Origin: Aphrophora alni
Lineage: Eukaryota; Arthropoda; Insecta; Hemiptera; Aphrophoridae
Direction: 5' to 3'
DNA: 64,000 bases
NCBI GenBank assembly: GCA_963513935.1
Contig: OY740768.1
Coordinates: 22,195,177-22,259,176 of the forward strand
The position numbers and the translations under genes were made by a program. Below, one piece after another: positions 1 to 11,498 of the stretch (position 1 is the stretch's first letter; each line of letters begins with the position of its first letter). Under the pieces are notes generated by a model that was given only the letters and a program-made list of their open reading frames with translations, was not told the DNA's origin and searched no databases.

Positions 1-680
1 TTTTTTCATTAGGATTGTAATCTTCTCACTCTTTAAAAAACGAAATGTGTTTTAAAAATAATGTAATGATACTTTCTTCATTACTTTTTCTGAACTTAAA
101 AGTGTTAGTTTCAAAATAACGACAAATCTTGTTAAGACGATATTTATTGCAAATTCTTCCAAGCAATACAATCAATATAAAACAACAACCTAAAAACACG
201 TACAACCACCAAAAAAAAAATAATGAAAATATTCCAAAGTTACTGCAACTTTTTCCGATGAACTTCAACAAATAAAAACTATTAAATCCTTGTAAGTATT
301 TAAATACTTATTTTCATTAAGTAATAATACATTTAGACAATTATTAAGTCACGATTTGAATCTTCTATATAACCGTGTGAGTTAAAATACTTACGTAATA
401 AAATTATATTTATCTGTAATTTTTATTCCTGCTAACGCTTTTTGGACACGATTGTCCATCATCAAATTTATAGCTCGAGAAAGGTCATTATAACATTAAG
501 ATATACGGACACGCATAAGTAACGCGTATATAAAGGAAAAGGACAGAGGTTACTGTATATTATTATTCATTATAGGAATTGTAATTTAGATATAAGAAAT
601 GTGTTTTAAATATTTAAGATTTTCAATTAGCTGTATTCTTATAACATACGGTATATTTTTCGTGTCTACCTCCATAAATA
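1..680. other. AT-rich non-coding sequence before the first alignable duplication block
   Basis: I see no gene, RNA or clear repeat here. A minus-strand open frame at 26-271 encodes a low-complexity Phe/Leu/Ile-rich peptide from AT-rich DNA and has no supporting feature. Alignment with the other duplication blocks only becomes visible near 680. Block 0 probably starts before the window or in this stretch, but divergence hides it. Confidence 0.5.
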
Positions 681-1313
681 CTAAATGATGAATTCATAAC
701 ACATTGCGACCATATCACCTGACAAAGCAGAACTAATTAATTAATGGTTCTATGACAGGAAACTCGTTCATCATAATCCAATCAGCTGTTATTACCTGAT
801 AAGTATTTTGAACAAGGAAAATGTACTTTTTAATGTTTGAAGCAGTGTATACTAATATTTGAAGCAGTGATGAAATAAATTTACCAACACATTTCACAGT
901 AAATATTTAAAGTTATACTTATAAAAATTGAGCTTACTTGTAGTATTTATTGAGTTTCCATTTAATGTATAAACTAATTAATAATGCCGTGTACATTTTT
1001 TAAAATCTGCTCGTCTTCCCAGATTTATTTTAACTCACAATTGTAATTTTTAAAATTAATGAAATATAGATAAGTTATAGTGTACAAAACTGGGTTGAAG
1101 AACAAAATGATAATTCTCAGTGGTGGAAGCAGGTGAAAACAGTCAAGACGTGAAGTTCGGAGGGAAGAAATCGTATATCTTGTCAGTAATAATAGTATAC
1201 CTTATTTTTCTACAGAGCTGCACTTGTGGATTTTATCCACCATAAAAAGAAACGTTTACCTTCATAACTTTAAAAGAATACTACAATAGTTTTTATAATT
1301 TTAGATTAGATTT

Positions 1314-1758
1314 ATTCAAATATATAAGACTTACCGTCGTCAATATTCTGTTTGCGTCGTTCAAACGACGGCCGTTTCAGCTACTCAGCCATTATCAAGT
1401 AGTAAAGATGTAATCTGGTTTCCCTTCGTCAATTACAAACACTTATACACATTAAACAAGAGCAAAATTACACACGAAACCCTTACAAGTACATACGGTT
1501 AAAATTGATTCATGAATCATTGTCTACGACCTTACTGCACAGAGTCTCGAATATTACTGGTATCACAGATTGACATTGGGAGGGGTTGAGTTACGTTATC
1601 TACTTGAGTTAACACGGTGTCATACAATGCATTGAAATTAAAGTTTAGTATTTCGGTTAACAACAAGTTACTGTCAATTTTGAAATATCTGTATATTTAT
1701 ATACTGTTTGAACGACGCAAACAGAACATTGACGACGGTAAGTCTTATATATTTGAAT
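1314..1758. mobile_element. 445-bp MITE-like element with 53-bp terminal inverted repeats
   Basis: Left arm 1,314-1,366 (begins attcaaatatataagactta) and right arm 1,706-1,758 are reverse complements over 53 bp with a single mismatch. The interior has no coding capacity beyond a chance 72-aa frame. An 11-bp direct repeat, attagatttat, lies at 1,305-1,315 and 1,800-1,810. It could be a target-site duplication or chance in AT-rich DNA. Blocks A and B have no such element at the matching place (about 10.4 and 21.8 kb), so it inserted in block 0 after the duplication. The near-identical arms imply it is young relative to the duplication. The superfamily is not identified. Confidence 0.8.
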
Positions 1759-4095
1759 TAGTATATCAATATTCGGAATGGCGAAAACAAATTATTATAA
1801 TTAGATTTATGTATTTTTTAAAAATTATTATATAGATCATTTGTTTAAATAAATAATTTCTACGTAATTTGTTTCATTATCTAAATTATCTTTCTGAGAT
1901 GAAATATAGAAAAGAATAAACATGAATGTTTATTTGGTTAGAGAGAAGAGTAGGAAATTGTTATAAGATTCTAGTACGTGATTAAAGTAAATACTTAGAA
2001 TTTAAATTAAGTTCTCTAGACTTCCACTACATACTACTGTAAATAGTAAAACGTCATGCATACTTACAACTGTTTGTAATTACTTTAAAACATATTTTAA
2101 TGCATAGTACCCTGGGACAAAATGTATGCTATAAACTGACAGTTTTGTGATAAATATTTAAAATATTCAAACTAATGCGACAAGTGAACTAATGATTAGA
2201 ATATTGACGTCATTTTGTCTTCATACAAATCCATCCAAAGCAGTATTTATTAACTCAAGAAAGATAAATTTGGCAATTTATTATCAAAAACCGTAAATTC
2301 CTATTTTATATCCTGATTTTAAAATCGATGTAAAACATTATGAAGGCAGTGTTTGGAACTACTATACATGTTTTGAGACAAAGTCCTTATTTTTTATATC
2401 AGAGTTACAGTTAGATACTGGATTAAAAAATCAATTAAATATGTTTAATTTAAAATATTGGAAATAAAGATTTAAACCTATCTCAGTATTGAAGCTGTTG
2501 GTCTAATTATAATTTGTTATAAAGCGAACATTTATCTGTATGTTTATATTTTTATCGACAAAACACAATCAATCAACATTAAATTCTTTTCTATTAAAAA
2601 CTACTAAAAAAAAATCATTAAATTTGTCTTAAAGTGTTTTATAAATATGGATATATTTCAAAAATAATATTGATAGCATACATTATTGCTTCATAAATTA
2701 ACATATGTTTCTCAGATGAATAAACAAGCAAGAATAATTATTAAATTTTATTTTACCAGGTTTAGAAAAAAGGTAATTATCAACTACTTTATCGCCAATT
2801 ATTTTTTAAAGGGATTTGTATAATTGCATTTAGTTACATTTGTTATACCCACAAATTGACAAATTAATTACTCATTTTAATATACTACATAGTGTGATAA
2901 TTTATTATGCTACAGACAGACAGTTTTCTGATAAAATAATAAATTCCAAAACAAAAACAACCAAACGGTGAAACAGACATGATGATTAAAATATGTTTTC
3001 TAATTTCATCCCTCCTATACCTACATTCATTAAAAATACCATTGTCATACATCCGAAAAACTTAGGAAATAGTGTCCTTATTTTTCATCTTATAGGTGAC
3101 ATATAATAGTGTTACATACATATTTTGATTTATTTTTGTAAGTTATAAATTAAATTACTTAATAAACGACAAGTTTAAAACTACCACAGTTTTGATCTCG
3201 TTTGTAATTTGCTTTAAATAATTCTACTAAAGCAGTATCTTACTTTAATAAATTCTACTAATAAGTCTTTGGAGTCATAAGATTAATTGCTATAATGTCT
3301 ATATTTATCCTTGGTTGGCAAGTAACGTTAAAACGCTGTAACCTAAATTTCGTGCGCAAAGAAAATTTCACTGCCCAACACAGAATGAGATATCTCGGAA
3401 ATTATATATCAGGAACACTCATCTTAAACTTACGGTGGGATATTTCCTCTAGGTTAAGAAGATATTTGAACGTTTAAAAAAAAATTATTTTCTGGTTTGG
3501 AAGACGTTTGGGAACTTCCACCTTCGTAAGCGTGTGTTTGTGATAGTTGAAAAAATACTCTAAAGAACATGTGAGGCAAACTAACAGGGCTTTCTTAATT
3601 CTACAATAAAATTTAATTTTAAATTTTTCAAAACGAACGTATTATTTAGAAACAATCTCTTCATAGAAAGGAATTACAGATAAATTTAATTAAGTATACC
3701 GAATATTTGATTTTGTGGATAGTTTTCATAGCCCCTAAACATATAAACTATCATTACTCCGAATGTTTTTATAAAATTCATAATAACTTTAATTAGGCTA
3801 CTTGAAGCTAAGTCAAATTGTTATCCTTAGACATTATAAACTACACCAAACTTGACGTCGAAGGTTTCAGGTCAGTGTCGTCGAACCAACAAGTACCGTA
3901 TGATGAAATGCTTTCAGGAAGTGTACATTGGTATTCCACTCCCCAAAATCACTTCAAAATTTTACCTGTCGTTTCTTTCTTTTACTAAATATATAATTTA
4001 ATCCATTTTTCCTCAATATTTGTTTCACAGTTTGAATTAATTTCAAATCTAGAAGTGACTTATTTATTAAATCAATACACAGCTTTTGACAGTAT

Positions 4096-4114
4096 TTTTT
4101 TTTTTTTTTTTTTT
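4096..4114. repeat. Poly(T) tract
   Basis: An uninterrupted run of about 18 T. It may be a reversed retroposon tail or simple slippage. No flanking retroelement is recognised. Confidence 0.7.
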
Positions 4115-4889
4115 ACCGTTTACACTACCAAAACTGATTTCCTATTTTGAAGACTGAAGATAAAAAAATTTAATTTGAAGTCAATACACAATAATGTAAG
4201 TGTAAATACGAGTGCCAATTATTAGTTATATTAACATTTTCTATTTACACGTAAGTAAAATGTCGCCATGTGATATATATTAAGGTTTTATTATCTCCCT
4301 TCTTGAAAATAAACAATTGTAATATTAACAGAAACTTTATTAGTTGAAAGAACTCATTAGTAGAATGTGAAACAAAAGGAAAACAAGTTAGAATCTTGAC
4401 GTCTGCGTGCAGGATAAATACGTTTAAAATTCAAGTTTTTCTTTAGGAATACTTTTGAAAACAAATGGCACCTAGAGTTTACCTAATGAACTAAATTTAT
4501 GAAAACAAGATTGTAAATGATTGTTTCGTTTTTTGAGATTTAATCATTCATGTTAAAATATTATAAATATTAGACTTGAAACGAAATAAATTAGCATACT
4601 CAAGTTCCGCGAAATGGATATATAAGGATTCTTGAGTCAAAACAAATTAAGAAGGCAGACGATGTCTAAAATTGAAATTTAATTAAAAATGGGATTTTAA
4701 TCTATCTAATAAATACAGAACCTAAGCTTTGTGAAAAGAAAGTTCTTTGTTCGTCTTTGAAGAAATGTAGAGTGTTAAAACCTATTTTATTTCTAAGAAC
4801 TTAAGCAATTTATTTATTATGTAGATGAAACAAAATATGGTAAATCTAGTGGCATTATGTAAAATAATTTTTAAGCAGATAAAAATGTG

Positions 4890-5340
4890 TGAAGATGACA
4901 AGTGGACTAGCGACCTATATGAACAGGGTCCATTATTTGCCTAACACAGGCTGTCCTTAGCTGATTTGGTAATTAGATTAACTAGACCATCCTACTCAAC
5001 TCGGGAGTAGCAACCAGTCAATGCAGACAGTCAGACGTTGTGTTAGTGCCTGTCTTGTATTATATTAGCTTTAAACTACATTCAAATTCACTATAGCCGT
5101 TTAATTGATCTGGGTTATGGTGATCGGGGTTTTTTTGGAAGCCCAATCCCCATACCAGAAGAGTAATTTTATTATAAAACGAGACGAGTTGGAGAATAGG
5201 TGCTAAGTGTTTAATTACTTAATTCAGGAAATATTAATTAAACTATTCACTTCAAAGCAGGCAACGCAATGATGCATGGGCACATCTAAAGGTAACGATT
5301 TGGGCATCAAAAGGTGAATGGGACAAATAACAATATCGTT
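4890..5340. other. Block-0-specific insertion, unclassified
   Basis: Blocks A and B run from the sctttgtga landmark to the next landmark without this stretch, so about 450 bp were gained here or lost in both others. It is somewhat GC-richer than its surroundings, with small inverted pieces such as ctactc...gagtag near 5,001. No terminal repeats or coding potential are convincing. Confidence 0.35.
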
Positions 5341-6075
5341 TCCAAAATACATACCGTTGGTTAGGGGTTAATGTAACGTTTCTCTCTCAAATAGTTAGCA
5401 ATCTTTACTAATGTCATCTTCAATGCAACTGTAATATATGAAATAAAATATTGTTTTCTCGTCACCCCTCCTCTCCCCTCCCCGAAAAACTTTAACTGTT
5501 TCAAAAATTAACCATGGTAACCCTGAGATCAGACGTTCTTGTATAGGAACATTAAAACATTTTGTTGATATTATGCAACCAATTCCTTCGCAAAATTTTC
5601 TTCTACCCAATGCGTTGGACATCATAACTTTCCTTGTTCAACCCTCGATAGCTGCTGATATTAGACACCTGTTTCAACACTTTGTTGAGGGATTCTAAGT
5701 ATCAATTAGCTTCTACGTTGATTTCTGTTTGATCTTTAGTTTGAGATTTAGTATTAACTTTTTTGCGAATATTTTTTAATAATTTATTTTTAATTTATGA
5801 AGGAATATAACATTATGAATATAAATAAAGATTTTGTTATTTTGACTCAACGTGAAAAAAAATATGGCAAACATAATTAAGACAGTCTGAAATTATCTTT
5901 TTTCTACTAACTTGCGAATTGTCATCTGTGTATTATGACGATGATTATATTTGTAAAACACAAATTTTCAATTGTCTCTATTTTTTAATTATTATTGCTT
6001 TAGAATAGAAGATATAAAATGTATTTTAATTAGAGCCAAATTTATAATAAACTTACATTTTATTGCTTTAATTAA

Positions 6076-6085
6076 CCCCCCCCCC
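6076..6085. repeat. Poly(C)10 tract
   Basis: Ten C in a row, followed downstream by 'aacctgttcacaactaaat'. The same downstream phrase follows a C9 tract at 25,596-25,604 in block B, so the two tracts occupy equivalent positions of the duplicated blocks. Confidence 0.8.
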
Positions 6086-6484
6086 TCATCCAGAATAGTT
6101 GTTTACCATGATTAATCTTAACCTGTTCACAACTAAATTAATATTTTTAAGTAATATGTGATGTACTAATATTTTGTAACGGTTATTATATATTTCACAG
6201 TCCATAGTTTCTATGTTTTATGTTTTTATTGAAAGGGAATTATGATACATACCATATTTCTACAATTATTCGCTCCAGCGCGACTTCCAACTTTATCAAT
6301 ACCTCTAGGTCTTATAATATGAAATTATCTGCAAATGGATATATTGGTATTCACAGATGGTTTTGTTCAAACTATTTCAGACTATGAACTTATGTGATTT
6401 ATTAACATTCCTCGCTATTATAATTTTAATACTTCTGTACCGTACTTAAATTAGGTTATTCGTAATATCGACATATGCAATTTG

Positions 6485-6502
6485 ATATATATATATATAT
6501 AT
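6485..6502. repeat. Short (AT)n microsatellite
   Basis: About nine uninterrupted TA units. Confidence 0.7.
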
Positions 6503-8026
6503 CTTTGCGTTGTATTTTTTTTAAATACGATTAAACATTTCAACAACTGTAGAATTATTATGATTATTTTATTTTAAATATTTAATTCTATTTAACATCC
6601 TATAACGTCTCTCGTTATAAACTTTTATTCCTGTTTTATGTTTGTATTTATTTCCGCGATAATAAAGTTTGCTGCATCGAAAAATATGTAATCGATTTCA
6701 TTTAACTTTACTGCTTAATAAAATTTTATATTTGTTTGTGGTAAATATACGAAGACAAATAACGAGTTTGAATCACGTAGTTCATTGTGCTGGATGAAGG
6801 GTCAAAAATGGGTGACCAAAATTATTAGTTAGAAAGGTTATAAAAAGTATCAATTTAGGTGACCACAAAGTGTCTGGCTGAAACTTTGTCAGTTGTTTAG
6901 ATGAAATGGTCGTGGAATACTGTGTTTTATATGAACAATTTCGGCACTATTCACTTCTATAATTTAAAAAAATGTTAACTCATCGTGTTTTAGACTATGC
7001 GACAAATTTATGTCAAACCAGTTTTGATATAATTCCCGGTCGAGGAAAGGATGCAGACATGCTAATTAGGAAGATTGAGTAGTGTCATGTCCACAATTCT
7101 ATCACACTCAAAATTTAAAAAAATCAGAAAAAGGTAAATTGTTTACGCGTTTAAAAAGGGGTAGAAACGACCGCTGAAATAAAAATAAAATACCAATATA
7201 AATTTCAGAATGACTGAAGTAAATATTTTTTTCTGTATCATATATAAATTTTCACGAAGACTCTTATATAAATCAAATTTGCATATAGTTTTACTAAAAA
7301 CAATTTTTCACGACGAAAAATTAAAAAAATCATTATTTTCAAAATTATTATTTTGGTTTCTTATTACATAATTAAAGTTGAGATTCACATAGTTGTATCC
7401 TGAAAGACTTATCGTTATATTATTTTTTCCAAGACTTTTTTATTCCGAATGACAGATAATACGATCACGTCTCTACTATATTCACTATTAAAGATTCAGT
7501 AAATCTGTATAAAGATGAGTTTCCACGTCATGATTGGGCAAGTCCCACGATGGTTACACTTAAATCTGTTTCGTTTTCAATGGGCTGAATATATTCAGAA
7601 ACCGGAATAAAATTTTAAACGATTAATTATTTATAAAGATTGAATTTTGTTCTAAACCTAACACTATCTGTTGCTGTCTTGAGATGTTCAAACTTTTAGT
7701 CGAAATTGAAGGTGTCTTTAACTCTTTGATAGATAACTCTATTACCGACACATTTTAGGAAGATGATGACCAATACGTTTTTGTGTGACAAGAATTTCTT
7801 ATGTCTAGTAGCACAAATTTTATAATTACAGTAACTATATTTTATTAAAAACCACGAATAATAATATCGAATAATATCGCAAATTGTTTGTTGTGATTAA
7901 TTTGTGTATATAAAAAGACATATAATCATCCATTTTGTAAAAAAATACTTTTTTCATTCCAAACAACTTAAAAAGAGCCACAAATAAATGCGATCTGTTT
8001 TTCTCCACCACCGTAGTTTCTCTATT

Positions 8027-8027
8027 A

Positions 8028-8060
<33 letters not shown>

Positions 8061-8075
8061 TATTATTATTATTAT
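8027..8075. repeat. (AAT)n-(ATT)n palindromic microsatellite
   Basis: A run of AAT triplets to about 8,060 turns directly into ATT triplets. The array is self-complementary and can fold as a near-perfect hairpin. It lies close to the block 0 / block A junction. Confidence 0.9.
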
Positions 8076-8239
8076 AATGGGTTAAAATGGAGAATTTTTT
8101 TTTAAATTTTTTTTTATTAAATACAAAAGTCCTTAGTATTAGTATTTATTAGTGTGTGAAATTTTGTACTTTGTCCTTTATTTGTTTTACAATCTAATTA
8201 TTACAATTGTTATTCATACATATATTAAAATCCAAGAAA

Positions 8240-8500
8240 GTCTTCTCTGCTTTTCTATTTACAGAGAAATGTATATTAATATTGTAAATTCTGATAACAA
8301 TTGAGTTTAAAAGTATTTTCATACGTCTGCAGTTGGAGTAAAACTCGTCGCAAATGTAATTTTTTCCATAGTTTCCATTGTTTTATTACATTCCTAAGCT
8401 GTAACAAACTTTTCTTCTCAGCTACAAAAATTTTGAAATTGGAAGATTTTTATGAGGTTGAACGATCAAGACTCAACACGAAAAGTTATATTTCCTACGT
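8240..8500 (+). repeat. Block-start segment, copy A
   Basis: Contains the motif 'ttattacattcctaagctgt' followed by an aacaaac...ctacaaaaattttgaaatt stretch. Matching copies lie at 17,690-17,960 (B), 29,240-29,530 (C) and inverted at 33,060-33,400 (D). Copies share a 'ttctatttaca.agaaat' phrase upstream and a gctgaaagacc-like phrase downstream. Non-triplet indels argue against coding. It is the best preserved recurring landmark of the array after the 97-bp element. Confidence 0.7.
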
Positions 8501-10706
8501 CAACATACTATGTAATTTAAATAAATGTAATAGTTTATAAATAGCTTTTACAAATACTGTTGGTGAATAGAGTGGAAAAAATAAAATAACCAATATAATT
8601 ATCTTCTTTACCATGAATATAATTTCCATTTACTTTTGACTTGGCACATTAGATTGGATTTGAATAAAATAGGGTTGATATCACTTATTTCGATTTTTTG
8701 ATAGTTTACGTTCTAGAAACAGCGGCGCTTCATTTTAAATTGTTTACCCAATATCTCTCGTATCAGATATTTTTAAGATATGAGGAAAAGTATGTATTGG
8801 CTATGTATTGTGCAAGGGATAAAAAACTGAAATTATTGTTGCGTTTGTTATAGAGGACTTCAACAAAATCAATAAGTAACTCAATTAATTAATCATATAT
8901 TATACAACTTTAAAGGAATATAATAAAAATTGTAGCAATTATAACCTGCCATAATGAAAATTATTTAACAAACAAAATTAATTATATCCATAATTTGCAA
9001 TTATAGTTGTATTATTTAAGGTTACATTATGTTCCAATTAAAAATAAATCTGATCCAGATAAAATATATAGATTGACAGTCATAAGAGGTTAAGCACTGT
9101 AACATTAAAAATATTCAAGGAATGATTTTATATTTTAATCTGTTCGGGTTCACTGATTTTTTAAAGCAGACATGATATTTAATTTAAAGGAAGGGGAACC
9201 GTGATAAAACTTTGATGTAACAGTTGTGTGTATATGTTTTTAACATCATATGTTGTATTATTTCGCTTCACACAGTTTGGTAACTCCTCACTAACATGTC
9301 TCGTAAATAAACTTTTCACTAACTACGCCATTCTGGGTCTCGATGGTTAACGTTCATTTAATATATGACATCATTTGTCATTATTAAGTACTATCTAGAT
9401 AAAGATTAAATTTGTACCTATTAAACACTGCCGTTATATCAAATGACAAAACAAGGCTAATAATTAATGATTCTCAATTAATCTGCTGATATTACATAAA
9501 GTGGTTAATGCACTCTTAATAGTGCTACCTGTATAAAGCTTAGAAAGTGTGTTACTATCAATTTTAACAGATAATATTAAAAAATATATTAGATGAATTG
9601 ATTCACTTAAATTTATATTACTTAATAAATTTCCATCATAGGTATAACTCAGTGTTTATAACAGTTTTACTGGTTTTATTATGTAAATGTTGTGTATTTA
9701 AGAAAACAAACTTTCAGTCCTTTAAAATTTATTTCATCCTTCCTTCGCATTTTATGGTATCATTGTCCCGATGTCTTTTCAAAACTGAATAAAATAAAAG
9801 AAGGTTAAAGTGCAAATGAACGTCGTAAAATATTTGTTTAAGGAACACCAGTTATAAGATAATAAGGTGGGTTGTGAGAAAACGTGGAGGTGGAGCTTAT
9901 AACATAATAATGGAAAACTCTCTCACAGTAAAGCCATTCAGGTTTTTAATAGTTGGTCATCGGCTGGAAATGAGTTAAGATGAATGTGAAGCAAAGACAT
10001 AAATATTTATTTAGTAACTCACCAGAATATTTTCCTCCTTGAAAAATCCAAAATGTAATCGCAAAGTGAAGAAAGCCAAGTAAAAATAACATTCCATTTA
10101 TATGAGTTTTAAAATGTGATTGTTCCTACAAAACAATCTTTACAGTTGCAATATCTTTAAAACAATGCAATATTTCAAAACACATGATCGACTTACTGTT
10201 ATTGTTGTTGTCCTGGAAGTTATTGTCAAAATATAATAACCTGGAAGACAGCTAAGCATATAAAATTAAAGAAGAAGTGAATACGTAGAGAGAAAAACGC
10301 ACAGGTTATTAAATAACAGTTTAGTGTGCTTTAAATTATTGCGCTTCGCATGTAATTTTTATCCACTCTAATGAGAAACGTTTAACTTTTTGATCTTACA
10401 AACTACTTAAAACTATTCTTTATTTTCTTTATAAATTTTATTTACTTAAAAAAATAATATCTATGCACTTTGTTTAATAAATTACTATATGTTTCTGAGG
10501 TGAAACATAGTTTAGAATAAATATGAAGTTTTATTTTTGTCAGAGAAAGTACTTAGAAGGGGATATTCATCAGTCTTTCCAATAAATACTAAAGAATTAA
10601 ACAATTTCTCATTCTATTAGCTATATAAAGTAACACTTTAAGTACTTATTTATACTGTTTACAGCTACAACTGTTAGTAGCAGTTTAAATAAATTGCTGT
10701 AAAACG

Positions 10707-10711
<5 letters not shown>

Positions 10712-10761
<50 letters not shown>
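10712..10761. repeat. (AT)n microsatellite, about 25 units
   Basis: Pure AT dinucleotides. A similar array at 22,079 in block B is in the same general interval of its block, but the immediate flanks do not align well enough to say the two are the same locus. Confidence 0.95.
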
Positions 10762-10764
<3 letters not shown>

Positions 10765-11282
10765 TAAAATATTGATTTAAAACTACCGCAGTGTTGACAT
10801 TTTTCATTGAATACTTGCTTGCAATTTGCAGTAAAGAAGTAATCCACTATAAACTTAAGGCTTGTAAGAATAATCTTCACGCTTCATGTATGTCCTGGGT
10901 ACGGCCAATGACTATAACCCAAGGAATGTTTTCGTTCGTAAAGGAAAACATTCTGCTGCTTTAAACATAAGTTATCAGAGAACTTATCAGGAGCTCAATT
11001 GATACTCAACTTATACTTTCAATAAGATATTTCCCAAAAGTTTACTTTAGCCTAAAGAGATATTTGGAGGTTTCGACAACTTTATTTTCTCCTTTAGAAG
11101 ACATATAAAAGTTAGGAACCTTTTTAAAAATGTTTTGGGGATCATCAAATAAAATTATCTTAGGAACATCTGATGCCAACTAACGTTTTAATTCCGTAAC
11201 AGAAATAAGTTACTCGTTGATTTGACGAATCTTTCATTACACAATTTGATTACAGTTTTAACTGTAAATATATTTTATTTAA

Positions 11283-11498
11283 ATAGAATAAAACTCGAAA
11301 ACAAGATCTCACAAAAATTATGTTTACTTAATCAAACTCGTTTCAACGGCAAAGTCGCCATCCTCAGTGATACATGACCTACAATAAGTAAACAGTTTAG
11401 GTATTGTAGCTCATGCATCACTAAGGATGGCTTATTTGTCGTTGAAACCGTTTGATTAGGTTAACGTAATTTTTGTGAGATCTTGTGTTTTATTCTAT
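11283..11498. mobile_element. 216-bp palindromic foldback element
   Basis: The left end atagaataaaac and right end gttttattctat are exact complements. The two halves, roughly 100 bp each, are reverse complements with scattered mismatches, including the phrases gatctcacaaaaatta and cgtttcaacg..aa and ccatcctcagtgatac. There is no coding capacity. It is absent from the matching interval of blocks 0 and B. A half copy lies at 26,075-26,205 and a weaker related motif at 47,045-47,085. It is a non-autonomous foldback element of unidentified superfamily. Confidence 0.85.

Larger units (their letters stand above)
680..8080 (+). repeat. Duplication block 0 (first visible copy of the tandem segmental array)
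   Basis: Landmarks here recur in the same order and orientation in blocks A and B. They include the 'cctgacaaagcagaactaat' region (718; A about 9,440; B about 19,530), the gag-atgaaata region (1,895; 10,495; 21,935) and the ttaaaactac block (3,177; 10,780; 22,337). Others are 'cttgacgtctgcgtg' (4,395; 12,338), the sctttgtga...tttatttc block (4,690; 12,475; 24,815), the ttattgaaag block (6,225; 13,605; 25,790) and an aatttgcat...gttgagatt block (7,280; B 28,060). Block 0 lacks the equivalent of A about 14.2-15.8 kb, including the conserved 97-bp element. Identity is patchy and looks roughly 60-70% in the good stretches. It is non-coding: indels are not multiples of three. The 60-76-aa frames at 1,617, 3,295 and 5,395 are judged chance. 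Confidence 0.75.

Noticed and set aside
5395..5625. 76-aa minus-strand frame in block 0
   Set aside because: The aligned block A sequence (about 12,770-12,910) does not keep the frame, so the similarity is that of duplicated non-coding DNA.
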